Assembly (NCBI RefSeq): GCF_002285795.1
Contig: NZ_CP022961.1
Span: forward strand, 6,204,001 to 6,268,000
Length of the DNA stretch: 64,000 nucleotides
Direction: 5' to 3'
DNA from: Plantactinospora sp. KBS50
GTDB lineage: Bacteria; Actinomycetota; Actinomycetes; Mycobacteriales; Micromonosporaceae
Shown here: in pieces, positions 39,554-48,615 of the stretch
Layout: the number at the start of each line of letters is the position of its first letter
Numbering within the stretch: position 1 is the stretch's first letter
The notes under the pieces: generated by a model
Told to the model about the DNA's origin: nothing
Seen by the model: only the letters and a program-made list of their open reading frames with translations
Database searches by the model: none
Position numbers and translations under genes: made by a program

Positions 39554-42511
39554 TTGACAGTCTCCAGGGCGCGTACCACCAGGGCGGCCGCACTGCACCG
39601 CCAGGCCGCCGCGTCGGCGGCGGTGGTCGCCGCCGCGGTGGACGAGATCGGCCCGGCTGTCGCCGACGGGAGCGACCAGCGCGCCCTGGCCGACATCCTC
39701 GCCGGCGCCGCAGGCGTACTGGCCCCGGGCTGGCTGGGCGCGGATCTCGGCGACGGGCTGGCCGAGCCCGAGGCCGGGGACGACCTGGTTCCCCGGTACG
39801 TGCGCATCGGCGTGGCCGAGCCGTCGGGCGGGGCGCACTTCCCGGTGATCGTGCCGCTGCTCGGCACCGGCCACCTGGCGCTGGACGCGGACGCCCGCGA
39901 TCCTCGGGTGGCGGCCGTGCTGCGTTGCCTGCTGCTGCGGGTGCTGGCCGCCGCGCCCGCCGGTTCGGTCCTGGTCCGCGGCGTGACCGCCGCCGACTCG
40001 GCGGAGGCCTTCACCCCGTTCCTGCCACTCGCCGAAGTGGGGCTGTTCCCGCCGCCGGCCACCGATCGGCTGGGGTTGCTCGCCGTACTGGCCGAGGCCG
40101 AGCGGTGGGTCCGGCCGGCGACATCGGCCGCCGGGCGCGGGCGGCGGCGGGATCGCAGCCTGCTGGTGGTGGTGGCCGCGCTTCCCGATCCGGTCGAGCC
40201 GGCCGACCTGGCCCGGCTGGCGGCGCTGGCCGGACCCGGGGCCGCCGCGGGGCTGCATCTGATCGTGGCCGGTTGGCCGGCCGCCGCGCCGCGCCCGCCC
40301 GACGCCGATCCGGAGCCGGCGCCCCGACCGGAGCCGATGTCCCGACCGGGGCCGGCTTCCCGATCCGCCGCGGATCAGGTGCCCGCCACCCGGGCGCCGC
40401 AGGCGGCGGCGTGGCCGGGCACCCCACCCACGGTGCCCACGGCCGTTTCCCGGGTCGGCGCGTCCACCGGCGCGCCGGTGACCCGCCCGGCCGTGGCCGT
40501 GGCGGCCGGCAGGCCGGGATCCACCGCACCCACGACCCGGGCGGAATCCTCCGGGCGCACCGGCGCCGGGACGGCGGCACACGAGCCCGGCGGGCCCGTG
40601 GCACACGAACCCGCTGGGACGGCAGCACACGAGCCCGGCGGGCCGGCGGTGGAGGGTCCGGGTCGGAGCCGGCCGCCGGCGGCGGCATCGGGGCACCGCG
40701 AGCCGCCCCCGCTGGCTGCGGCCACCACGATCCTGGTACGCGAGGCCCACGCGCTCGTCGGTGATCCGCCCGGCGGCTCCTTCGGTGCCCGGGGACCGCG
40801 GCCGGTCGCCACCGGGCTGGCCAGCCCGGTGCGGCTGGACGGCGATCCGCCGCCGGAGTTGGTCGCCCGGGTCTGCGCCGACCTGGCCGAACGGTCCGCG
40901 CTGGGTTGCCGCCCCCGGTTGGCCGATCTGCTGCCGGAGAGCCGCGAGTACTGGGCGCAGGACGCCGCCGAGGGGCTGACCACGGTGGTGGGGCACGACG
41001 GGGACACCCCGGTGACCCTCCGGTTCGCCGAGTTGACGCCGCACTGGCTGCTGGCCGGCCGACCGGGCGCCGGCACCAGCGCCTTCCTGGCCAACGTGCT
41101 GTACGGGTTGGGCGCGCGCTACCGGCCGGAGTCGCTTGTCGTCCACCTGCTGTCGGTACGCCCCGATCCGGTGTTCGGGGAGTTCCTGCCCTCGCAGCGG
41201 AACCCGTCCTGGCTGCCGCACGTGCGGACGGCCGGGGTGGCCGCGGACCGCGAGTACGCGATGACGCTGTTGCGGGAGTTGGATGCCGAGCTGGACCGGC
41301 GGGCGGCCCGGTTCGAGGGCGCCGGGGTGGGCCGGCTGACCGAGTTGCCCGGACCCGACCGGCCGCCCCGGGTGCTCTGCGTGCTGGACGGGGCGCCGCT
41401 GCTGCTCGCCGGGTCGGACCGGCTGAGCCGGGAGTCGTTGCGGCTGCTGGAGTCGGTGGCGCGCCGCGGCCGCTCGTACGGGGTGCATCTGGCGCTGGTG
41501 GGCCGGCCGACGGAGCTGCCCGGCGGCGCGTACCCGGATCAGTTGTTGGCGCAGTGCCCGGTCCGGGTCGCCCTGCCGGGCGGCGGGGACGTGTTGGAGC
41601 CGACCAACGACGCGGCGGCCGGGCTGCCGCTGGGGGCCGCCGTGGTGAACACGGCCGGCGGGCTCGGCGGGCCGCGGGGTGCCACCCGCGGACACGAGCG
41701 GGTGGTCCGTTTCCCGGATCCGGCCATCGACGCCGCGGACCGGGACGAGTTGCGAAACCGGCTCTGGTTGGCCCGTCCGGATCCGGACGGGCCGCGGGTG
41801 TTCGACGGGGCCGCTCCGGCCCGGCTGGCGGACGACCCGACCTATCGGGCGGTGTTGACGGCGGGGTCCGGACCGCCGCTGGCGCTGCTCGGCCGGGCGG
41901 TGGATGCCCGCACGGTGACCGCCTCCTTCGCGTTGGACGATGCCCCGGGCCGGCATCTGGCCGTCGTCGGCCGCTCGCCGGTGGGCGCCACGGTGCTGGC
42001 GGAGGCGGCGCGCAGCGTGGCGGCCGCGCATCCGCCGGGTGGTACCCGGTTCGCCGTGGCGACGCTTGTCGCCGAGGCGGAGGCGGCGGCGGAGACGCTG
42101 GTGCGGGAGTTGCGCCGCCGGCACGAGGTGAACGTGGTGGACGTGGCGCAGCTGGCCAAGGAGTTGGACGACGACCGTCCGGGCTATCTGGTGGTGTTCG
42201 GCATGGACGCCGCGGGGCCGGCCGAGTTGCCGCCCGAGTCGGCCCGGGCCGGGCTGCGCGGGGCGCCGGGCCGGGGCGTACACCTGTTGTCCTGGTGGCG
42301 CCGCACCCGGCGGCTGGTGGAGCTGGCCGGGGACGGTTCGCTCACCGAGTACGTCGCCGGGTTGCTGCTGCTTGATCTGCCGCCCATCGAGGCCGAGTAC
42401 CTGCTGGGCCGGGAGGCCGACTGGAAGCCCGCTCCGGGGCGGGCGACGCTCGCCGACCGGGCCACCGGGGAGGTACGGCTGATCGTTCCGTTCGGTGGTG
42501 GGGTGCGGTGA
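39554..42511 (+). CDS. FtsK/SpoIIIE-like protein with degenerate ATP-binding motifs
   Basis: 985 residues. The N-terminal half includes a Pro/Ala-rich insert (about 255-385). The first FtsK-like domain has AGRPGAGTSAFLANVLYGL in place of Walker A, with Thr508 where Lys is needed, and LCVLDGAPLLL in place of Walker B (Asp612-Gly613 instead of Asp-Glu). A second P-loop region reads VVGRSPVGATV, with Ala812 for Lys. The fold looks kept (VARRGRSYGVHLALVGRP, LPLGAAVVNTAGG) but ATP hydrolysis is doubtful. The TTG at 39554 is preceded by GGAAAAGGCGGA. It is coupled to the next gene (GTGA). Confidence 0.8.
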   Translation: MTVSRARTTRAAALHRQAAASAAVVAAAVDEIGPAVADGSDQRALADILAGAAGVLAPGWLGADLGDGLAEPEAGDDLVPRYVRIGVAEPSGGAHFPVIVPLLGTGHLALDADARDPRVAAVLRCLLLRVLAAAPAGSVLVRGVTAADSAEAFTPFLPLAEVGLFPPPATDRLGLLAVLAEAERWVRPATSAAGRGRRRDRSLLVVVAALPDPVEPADLARLAALAGPGAAAGLHLIVAGWPAAAPRPPDADPEPAPRPEPMSRPGPASRSAADQVPATRAPQAAAWPGTPPTVPTAVSRVGASTGAPVTRPAVAVAAGRPGSTAPTTRAESSGRTGAGTAAHEPGGPVAHEPAGTAAHEPGGPAVEGPGRSRPPAAASGHREPPPLAAATTILVREAHALVGDPPGGSFGARGPRPVATGLASPVRLDGDPPPELVARVCADLAERSALGCRPRLADLLPESREYWAQDAAEGLTTVVGHDGDTPVTLRFAELTPHWLLAGRPGAGTSAFLANVLYGLGARYRPESLVVHLLSVRPDPVFGEFLPSQRNPSWLPHVRTAGVAADREYAMTLLRELDAELDRRAARFEGAGVGRLTELPGPDRPPRVLCVLDGAPLLLAGSDRLSRESLRLLESVARRGRSYGVHLALVGRPTELPGGAYPDQLLAQCPVRVALPGGGDVLEPTNDAAAGLPLGAAVVNTAGGLGGPRGATRGHERVVRFPDPAIDAADRDELRNRLWLARPDPDGPRVFDGAAPARLADDPTYRAVLTAGSGPPLALLGRAVDARTVTASFALDDAPGRHLAVVGRSPVGATVLAEAARSVAAAHPPGGTRFAVATLVAEAEAAAETLVRELRRRHEVNVVDVAQLAKELDDDRPGYLVVFGMDAAGPAELPPESARAGLRGAPGRGVHLLSWWRRTRRLVELAGDGSLTEYVAGLLLLDLPPIEAEYLLGREADWKPAPGRATLADRATGEVRLIVPFGGGVR

Positions 42512-42975
42512 CCGACGAGGATGCCTGGCAGCGCTATGTGGCGGCGGTGCAGCGCCTCGACGCGGTGGTGCGCGGGAGCGCCGCGACGGCCGAGCGACAG
42601 GCCACCGCGCAGAGCGCGGTCCGGACCCAACTGACCGGGGTGCGTGAGCGGTTGGCGGAGCAGCGGATCCGGCTGCGCGAGCTGGGCGTACCGGAGGTGG
42701 ATCTGGTGCCGTCCCCGCCGGAGGTCGCGGTCGCCGCCGCGTCCGCCGGGCGGGAGCCGGACGGGTGGTCCGCGACGCTGCGCCGGGCCGGCGCGAGTGC
42801 GGATGCCGCGGACGCCCAGTTGTCCGGGCCGGGATGGGGTGGGCGGCGCCTGATCAGCCGGTGGGCGCGGTTGCGGGACCGGGCCGGGATGCTGGGGCTG
42901 CTGCTGGCGGCGCTGATCGTCGTGGGCGCCGTCGTGGGCGCCGTTCTGGGACTGCTGGCGCTCGTGGCGGGCTGA
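42508..42975 (+). CDS. Small membrane partner of the FtsK-like protein
   Basis: 155 residues. The N-terminal 60 or so are strongly helical and charged (probable coiled coil, about 8-58), followed by a Pro/Ala linker and a hydrophobic C-terminus (about 127-153) that may cross the membrane once or twice. No family was recognised. The GTG overlaps the FtsK-like stop, so the two are probably made together. It converges with folE after 35 bases. Confidence 0.7.
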   Translation: MTDEDAWQRYVAAVQRLDAVVRGSAATAERQATAQSAVRTQLTGVRERLAEQRIRLRELGVPEVDLVPSPPEVAVAAASAGREPDGWSATLRRAGASADAADAQLSGPGWGGRRLISRWARLRDRAGMLGLLLAALIVVGAVVGAVLGLLALVAG

Positions 42976-43010
42976 GCCCGAGGCCGGCCGGGTCGGGCGG
43001 TCAAGCCTGG

Positions 43011-43721
43011 TCAGGCGTGCCGGATGAGGCTGAGCGCCTCGGCCCGCGACTTCGCGTCGCCCTGCAGGATGCCGCGCAGCGCCGAGGTGACGGTCTGGGC
43101 GCCGGACTTCTGGATGCCGCGCATGGCCATGCACATGTGCTCGCATTCGAGCACCACCACCACGCCGCGCGGGGCGAGCTTCTGCATCAGCAGGTCGGCG
43201 ATCTGCGAGGTGAGTCGTTCCTGCACCTGGGGGCGGCGGGCGAGCACCTCGACCAGCCGGGCCAGCTTGGACAGCCCGGTGATCCGGCCGTCCGGTCCGG
43301 GGATGTAGCCGATGTGCGCGGCGCCGCGGAACGGCAGCAGGTGGTGTTCGCAGAGGCTCATCACGTCGATGTCCCGGACCACCACGAGTTCTTCGTGGTT
43401 CGCCTCGAAGGTGGTGCTGAGTACCTGGGCGGGGTCGACCCGGAGCCCGGCGAACAGCTCGGCGTAGGCCCGGGCGACCCGGGCCGGTGTCTGGCGGAGC
43501 CCGTCGCGGTCCGGGTCCTCGCCGATGGCCTCCAGGATCTCCCGGACGGCCTTCTCGATCCGGGCGAGGTCGACGACGCGTTCGACCGGCTGGCCGGTGA
43601 GCCGCCCGTTGATCAGGCGGGCCGCGAGGAAGTCGAGCGAGTCGTCGCCGTCCGGTTCCGTGGAGGAACCGGACGGCGACGTCGTCTCGTTGGCCGCGGC
43701 TGGGTCGGCCGCGGCGCTCAG
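43011..43721 (-). CDS. folE: GTP cyclohydrolase I, apparent CTG start
   Basis: First enzyme of folate synthesis, converting GTP to dihydroneopterin triphosphate. The frame encodes [49 protein letters not shown], the zinc-site [22 protein letters not shown] and [16 protein letters not shown]. Family alignment needs a start near 43721, but the only ATG, GTG or TTG in frame is an internal GTG at 43385, which would delete over 110 conserved residues. CTG at 43721 overlaps the ftsH stop (CTGA) and gives 236 residues. Either it is a rare CTG start or the sequence has an error there. Confidence 0.88.
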   Translation of the reverse strand: MSAAADPAAANETTSPSGSSTEPDGDDSLDFLAARLINGRLTGQPVERVVDLARIEKAVREILEAIGEDPDRDGLRQTPARVARAYAELFAGLRVDPAQVLSTTFEANHEELVVVRDIDVMSLCEHHLLPFRGAAHIGYIPGPDGRITGLSKLARLVEVLARRPQVQERLTSQIADLLMQKLAPRGVVVVLECEHMCMAMRGIQKSGAQTVTSALRGILQGDAKSRAEALSLIRHA

Positions 43722-45736
43722 CGTGAGCCGTCCGGGTTCTGCGGCGCGCCTCCGCCACCGACCGTCGCCTCGGCGCCGTCGGCCTGCGCCTGCGCCTTCA
43801 GCTTCTCCCGCTCGCTCGGGGTGAGTACGGGCGGCTCGGTGGAGGGCTGACGCTTGCCGAAGCCGTTGTACGGCGCCATGGGCGGCCGCTTGACCACCCG
43901 GGCACAGATCCGGGCCATGTCGGCGGTGGAGAGGGTTTCCTTCTCCATCAGCTCCAGCACGATGTTGTCCAGGACGTCCCGGTACTCCACCAGGATCTCC
44001 CAGGCCTCGTCGTGGGCCAGTTCGATGAGTGCCCGCATCTCGCCGTCGATCTCGGCGGCCACGGCGTCCGAGTAGTCCCGCTCGTGGCCCATGTTGCGAC
44101 CGAGGAACGGCTCGTCGCCGGTGGTGCCGTACTTGATCGCACCCAGCTTCGAACTCATCCCGTACTGGGTGATCATGGCCCGGGCGAGCTGGGTGGCCTT
44201 CTCGATGTCGTTGCCGGCACCGGTGGTCGGCTCGTGGAAGACGAGTTCCTCCGCGGCCCGGCCGCCCAGCGCGTACGCCAGGGTGTCGATCATCTCGGCC
44301 CGGGTCTGCGTGTACTTGTCCTCGGTCGGCAGCGTGAGCGTGTGGCCCAGCGACCGGCCGCGGGACAGGATCGTCACCTTGTGCACCGGCGCCGAGTGCG
44401 GCAGCGCCCAGGCGACCAGCGCGTGTCCACCCTCGTGGTACGCGGTGATCTTCTTCTCGTGGTCGCTCATCACCCGGGTCCGGCGCTGCGGTCCGGCGAT
44501 GACCCGGTCGATGGATTCCTCAAGCGCCTCGTTGGAGATCGCCCGCTTCTCGACCCGGGCGGTCAGCAGCGCGGCCTCGTTGATCACGTTCGCCAGGTCG
44601 GCACCGCTGAATCCGGGGGTACGCCGGGCCACCGCGTCGAGGTCCACGTCCGGGGTGAACGGCTTGCCCTTGGCGTGCACCCGCAGGATCGCCTTGCGTC
44701 CCTCCATGTCCGGCGCGTCGACCGGGATCTGCCGGTCGAACCGGCCGGGGCGCAGCAGTGCCGGGTCCAGGATGTCGGGCCGGTTGGTGGCCGCGATGAG
44801 GATGACCCCGCCCTTGGTGTCGAAGCCGTCCATCTCGACGAGCAGCTGGTTGAGGGTCTGCTCGCGCTCGTCGTGCCCGCCGCCCATGCCGGCACCGCGG
44901 TGCCGGCCGACCGCGTCGATCTCGTCGACGAAGACGATGGCCGGCGCGTTCGACTTGGCCTGCTCGAACAGGTCGCGGACCCGGCTGGCGCCGACACCCA
45001 CGAACATCTCCACGAAGTCGGAGCCGGAGATCGAGTAGAACGGCACCCCGGCCTCGCCGGCGACGGCGCGGGCCAGCAGGGTCTTACCGGTGCCGGGCGG
45101 GCCGAACAGCAGGACACCCTTGGGGATCTTGGCGCCGAGGGCCTGGTACTTCGCCGGGTTCTGCAGGAAGTCCTTGATCTCGTGCAGTTCCTCGACGGCC
45201 TCGTCCGCACCGGCCACGTCGGCGAAGGTGGTCTTCGGCGTGTCCTTGGTGATCATCTTCGCCTTGGACTTGCCGAAGTTGAGCACCCGGGATCCGCCGC
45301 CCTGCATCTGCGACATGAAGAACAGCAGCAGGATCACCAGGATGGCGATCGGCAGCAGGTTGACCAGCAGGCTGAGGAAGACGTTGTCCCCGGACACCTC
45401 GGTGTCCACCGGACCGGTGATCCGGTTGTTGGCCTTGGCGTCCTGGATCTCGTTCCAGATCTCGTTGCCGACCTCGTACGGGAACTGCGTCTGGATCTTG
45501 TCGGTCTCGGTGCCGTCGAACTTGGTCGGCTGGGCCAGGTCGATCTTGAGGGTCTGTTCCTTGTCCTGGAACACGACCTTGTCGACCTTGGCGGTGTTCA
45601 GCTGGTCGAGCGCGACCGACGTGTCGACCTTGTGGTAGCTCGGACCACCGGTGAACAACTGGGTGAGCGCGACCGCACCGATGATCACCAGGATGATCCA
45701 GACCACCGGCCGGCGGAAGAAACGCGTGCGTTCCAT
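43718..45736 (-). CDS. ftsH: ATP-dependent zinc metalloprotease FtsH
   Basis: Membrane AAA+ protease for quality control. The 672 residues have two membrane helices (about 12-30 and 120-140), an extracytoplasmic domain between them, an AAA module with GPPGTGKT, Walker [12 protein letters not shown] and arginine-finger region [12 protein letters not shown], and an M41 protease domain with HEGGH. The C-terminus is variable and Gly/Gln-rich. The ATG at 45736 ([10 protein letters not shown]) fits the family; the frame is open 38 codons upstream. AGGAGG near 45765 is too far from this ATG to be its ribosome site. Confidence 0.96.
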   Translation of the reverse strand: MERTRFFRRPVVWIILVIIGAVALTQLFTGGPSYHKVDTSVALDQLNTAKVDKVVFQDKEQTLKIDLAQPTKFDGTETDKIQTQFPYEVGNEIWNEIQDAKANNRITGPVDTEVSGDNVFLSLLVNLLPIAILVILLLFFMSQMQGGGSRVLNFGKSKAKMITKDTPKTTFADVAGADEAVEELHEIKDFLQNPAKYQALGAKIPKGVLLFGPPGTGKTLLARAVAGEAGVPFYSISGSDFVEMFVGVGASRVRDLFEQAKSNAPAIVFVDEIDAVGRHRGAGMGGGHDEREQTLNQLLVEMDGFDTKGGVILIAATNRPDILDPALLRPGRFDRQIPVDAPDMEGRKAILRVHAKGKPFTPDVDLDAVARRTPGFSGADLANVINEAALLTARVEKRAISNEALEESIDRVIAGPQRRTRVMSDHEKKITAYHEGGHALVAWALPHSAPVHKVTILSRGRSLGHTLTLPTEDKYTQTRAEMIDTLAYALGGRAAEELVFHEPTTGAGNDIEKATQLARAMITQYGMSSKLGAIKYGTTGDEPFLGRNMGHERDYSDAVAAEIDGEMRALIELAHDEAWEILVEYRDVLDNIVLELMEKETLSTADMARICARVVKRPPMAPYNGFGKRQPSTEPPVLTPSEREKLKAQAQADGAEATVGGGGAPQNPDGSR

Positions 45737-46185
45737 ACTGTTGTCGAGCGCCGCAGCGCCCGGATCCTCCTGATCGACGTCCTGACCGTCTGGTTGGGTT
45801 GTCGCCGCCGGAGCGACGGCCGAGGCCGTCCCGCGGGCCGGCCCCGACACCCGGCGCGGACGGCCGCGCCGCGGTCATTCGACGGTACACCCTGTGGATG
45901 CGGAGCAGGCCCGCGAGCCCACCCCGAACACGTCCAGCTGGCCCCGTCGAGCCGGCGTGACGACGGACTGGCGTCCCGCGCCCCGCCCCGGCCGGTCAAC
46001 CGGGACGAACCGCCCGAACCCCAACAGCATCCGCGCCACCACTGCATACCGTAACGGGGAATCCTGAAAGTGCGCTGTACGCGGGGTGGTAACCATCCAT
46101 CAGGTGCCCCCGGGATCCCGCTTTCGGCGCTCCCGGGGGGACCATCCGGCGCCGGCGCCACCCGGAAGCCGCCGCCGGAACCCCC

Positions 46186-46229
46186 GCCACCGGAAACCCG
46201 CCGCCCGGAAACCCGCCACCGGAAACCCG
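46186..46229. repeat. 14-15-bp imperfect tandem repeat
   Basis: Three units of the form CGCC(A/GC)CCGGAAACC follow each other from 46186, with more degenerate copies (CGGAAGCC, CCGGAACCC) just upstream from about 46162. It lies downstream of hpt and has no coding sense. Confidence 0.75.
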
Positions 46230-46234
46230 GGCAA

Positions 46235-46252
46235 CCGCCGGAAAACCGGCGG
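46235..46252 (-). terminator. Hairpin just after hpt
   Basis: CCGCCGG and CCGGCGG pair perfectly over 7 bp around an AAAA loop (TTTT on the transcript strand), 5 bases past the hpt stop. It is a short but plausible terminator. Confidence 0.5.
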
Positions 46253-46256
46253 CCGC

Positions 46257-46838
46257 TCAGGAGCGGGCGTACACCTCGGGCTTGAGCACCCCGACGTAGG
46301 GCACCTCGCGGTAGCGTTCGGCGAAGTCCAGGCCGTAGCCGACGACGAACTCGGTGGGGATGTCGAAGCCCACGTACTTGACCGGCACCGGCACCTTCAC
46401 CGCCTCCGGCTTGCGGAGCAGCGTGACCACCTCGACGCTGGCGGCCGAGCGCGACGCGAGGTAGCGCAGCAGCCAGGACAGGGTCAGACCGGAGTCGACG
46501 ATGTCCTCCACCACGACCACGTGCCGGCCCGCGATGTCCCGGTCCAGATCCTTGAGGATGCGCACCACCCCGGAGGAGGTGGTGCCCTGCCCGTACGAGG
46601 AGATGGCCATGAAGTCCAACTCCGCCGGCGGGCCGTGCCGGCCGAGGGCCCGGGCGAAGTCGGCCATGAACATGGCCGCCCCCTTGAGCACACATACCAG
46701 CAGCAGGCCGTCCCGCACCTCGGCGTAGTCGGCGGAGACCTGCTTGGCCAGCTCCGCGGTCTTGTCGCGGATCTGGGTCTCGGAGATGATCACGTGGTCG
46801 ATGTCGGCGTCGTACCAGGAGCCGTCAGCCATGGGCAT
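46257..46838 (-). CDS. hpt: Hypoxanthine phosphoribosyltransferase
   Basis: Purine salvage enzyme making IMP/GMP from hypoxanthine or guanine and PRPP. The 193 residues contain VCVLKGAAMFMADFARAL, the PRPP-binding VVVVEDIVDSGLTL and the base-site VGYGLDFAERYR. ATG 46838 or 46832 may be the start. In many actinobacteria tilS is directly upstream; here a gamma-glutamyltransferase gene lies between them. Confidence 0.95.
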   Translation of the reverse strand: MPMADGSWYDADIDHVIISETQIRDKTAELAKQVSADYAEVRDGLLLVCVLKGAAMFMADFARALGRHGPPAELDFMAISSYGQGTTSSGVVRILKDLDRDIAGRHVVVVEDIVDSGLTLSWLLRYLASRSAASVEVVTLLRKPEAVKVPVPVKYVGFDIPTEFVVGYGLDFAERYREVPYVGVLKPEVYARS

Positions 46839-46914
46839 AGCCTGCCGTACGCGGATGACGTCCGGTCGCCGGGGCCGTGTCTTTTGCTCCCAACCGGAAA
46901 CCGGATCCCGCCGT

Positions 46915-48558
46915 TCAGTAACCCACCGCGCTGCCGTCGGTACGCGGCTCGGAGCCGGCGACGTAACCGCCCGGACCCCGCCAGACCGCCTGGCCGTGCC
47001 CGAACACGGACGGATCGGGCGGCACGCTCACCTCGTGGCCACGCCCGCGCAGCCCCGCCACCAGGTCCGCGCCGCCCGGCGCGGCGAGCAGGGCCGGTTC
47101 GACCCGCACGGCCCGGCCGGTGTGCCAGTACCAGCGGGGCAGGCCGAGCGCGGCCTGCGGGTCGAGCCCGCGATCCACTGTGGCGGAGACCACCTGCAGG
47201 TGTCCCTGCGGCTGCATGTGCGCGCCCATCACCCCGAACGGGCCGACCGGTTCCCCGCCCCGGGTCAGGAAGCCCGGAATGATCGTGTGGAACGGCCGCT
47301 TGGCCGGGCCCACCACGTCCGGGTGCGCCGGGTCGAGCCGGAACGCCGCGCCCCGGTCCTGCAGGCCGAAGCCGTACCCGGGCAGCACCACGTGCGAGCC
47401 GAAGCTGAGGTAGGTCGACTGGATCAGGCTGACCATCATCCCCGCACCGTCGGCGGCGCACAGGTACACGGTGCCGCCCCGGGCCGGCTCGCCCGGGACC
47501 GGCAGGCCGGCCCGGTCGCCGATCCGCGCCCGGCGGCCGGCCACGTACGCCGGGTCCAGCAGGTCGGCCGGGGAAACCCGCATCAGGTCCGGGTCCGTCA
47601 CGTACGCGTGCGCGTCCGCGAAGCCGAGCTTCACCGCCTCGATCTGCCAGTGCAGCCACTCCTCCGGCGCCAGGTCGGCCGGATCCACCCCGTCGAGGAT
47701 GGCCAGGGCGAGCAGCGCGGCGACCCCCTGGCCGTTGGGCGGCAGCTCCCACACCTCGTGGTCGCGGTAGCCGACCCGGATCGGTTCCACCCAGGCCGAC
47801 CGGTGCGCGGCCAGGTCGTCCCCGGTCAGCAGGCCACCGGTACGGGCGGAGTACGCGTCCAGCGCGGCGGCGATCCGCCCGCGGTAGAAGTCGTCGGCGC
47901 CGCTGGCGGCGATCCGGCGCAGCGCCTGCGCGGCGCCGGGGTTGCGCCAGCGCTCCCCGGCCCGGGGCGCCCGGACGCCGTCGACGGTGAACACCCGGGA
48001 CCACTCGGCGAACTCGGGTCCGGTCAGCCCCGCGTGCGTGGCCACCGCCCGATTCCAGACCCGGGAGACCTGCGGCGAGACCGGATAGCCGTGCTCGGCG
48101 TACCCGATGGCGTCGGCGAACAGCTCGGCGAAGGGCAGCCGGCCGAAGCGTTCGTGCAGGTCGTGCCAGCCGGCGGGGGCGCCCGGCACGGTGACCGGCA
48201 GCCAGCCGTGCGCCGGCATGGCCGGGCCGCCGGCCTGGGCGCCGCCGAACGCCTCGACCGGGTCGGCGCCCTGCCCGCCGGTGGCGGCCAGCACGGCCGC
48301 CCGGTCCAGCGCCGCCGGCGAGCGCCCGGAGCCGTTCAGGCCGTGCAGCCGGCCGCCGTCCCAGACCAGGGCGAACAGGTCGCCGCCGATGTCGTTGGAG
48401 CCGGGCTGCACCACGGTGAGCGTGATCGCGGCCGCGAGGGCCGCGTCCACCGCGGAGCCGCCGTTGCGCAGCGCCGCGAGTCCGGCGGCGGCGGCGAGGG
48501 GCTGACTGGTGGCGACCACCCCGTTCGGGGCGTACAGCGGCGGGCGGGGATGTGACAC
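46915..48558 (-). CDS. ggt: Gamma-glutamyltransferase family protein
   Basis: N-terminal nucleophile hydrolase of the glutathione/gamma-glutamyl or cephalosporin acylase type. The 547-residue precursor should self-cleave before Thr363 (ARGGTVYLCAADG); small-subunit motifs NGGSAVDAALAAAITLTVVQP and PGSNDIGGDLFA, and large-subunit FGVMGAHMQPQGHLQ, are present. No signal peptide is seen, so it is probably cytoplasmic, like the YwrD branch. The GTG at 48558 is used. Confidence 0.9.
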   Translation of the reverse strand: MSHPRPPLYAPNGVVATSQPLAAAAGLAALRNGGSAVDAALAAAITLTVVQPGSNDIGGDLFALVWDGGRLHGLNGSGRSPAALDRAAVLAATGGQGADPVEAFGGAQAGGPAMPAHGWLPVTVPGAPAGWHDLHERFGRLPFAELFADAIGYAEHGYPVSPQVSRVWNRAVATHAGLTGPEFAEWSRVFTVDGVRAPRAGERWRNPGAAQALRRIAASGADDFYRGRIAAALDAYSARTGGLLTGDDLAAHRSAWVEPIRVGYRDHEVWELPPNGQGVAALLALAILDGVDPADLAPEEWLHWQIEAVKLGFADAHAYVTDPDLMRVSPADLLDPAYVAGRRARIGDRAGLPVPGEPARGGTVYLCAADGAGMMVSLIQSTYLSFGSHVVLPGYGFGLQDRGAAFRLDPAHPDVVGPAKRPFHTIIPGFLTRGGEPVGPFGVMGAHMQPQGHLQVVSATVDRGLDPQAALGLPRWYWHTGRAVRVEPALLAAPGGADLVAGLRGRGHEVSVPPDPSVFGHGQAVWRGPGGYVAGSEPRTDGSAVGY

Positions 48559-48615
48559 CCGCCATGTCTAGCGGATCCGCCGGGCCACGGCCAGCGGGAG
48601 ATGCGGTTGTTCGGG

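Larger units (their letters stand above)
45737..46256. other. 520-bp region between ftsH and hpt
   Basis: No gene is supported. Next to hpt it carries an imperfect repeat (46186-46229) and a hairpin (46235-46252). The stretch around 46040-46075 is the least GC-rich part and the most likely place for an ftsH promoter, though no clear -35/-10 pair was found. Confidence 0.55.
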
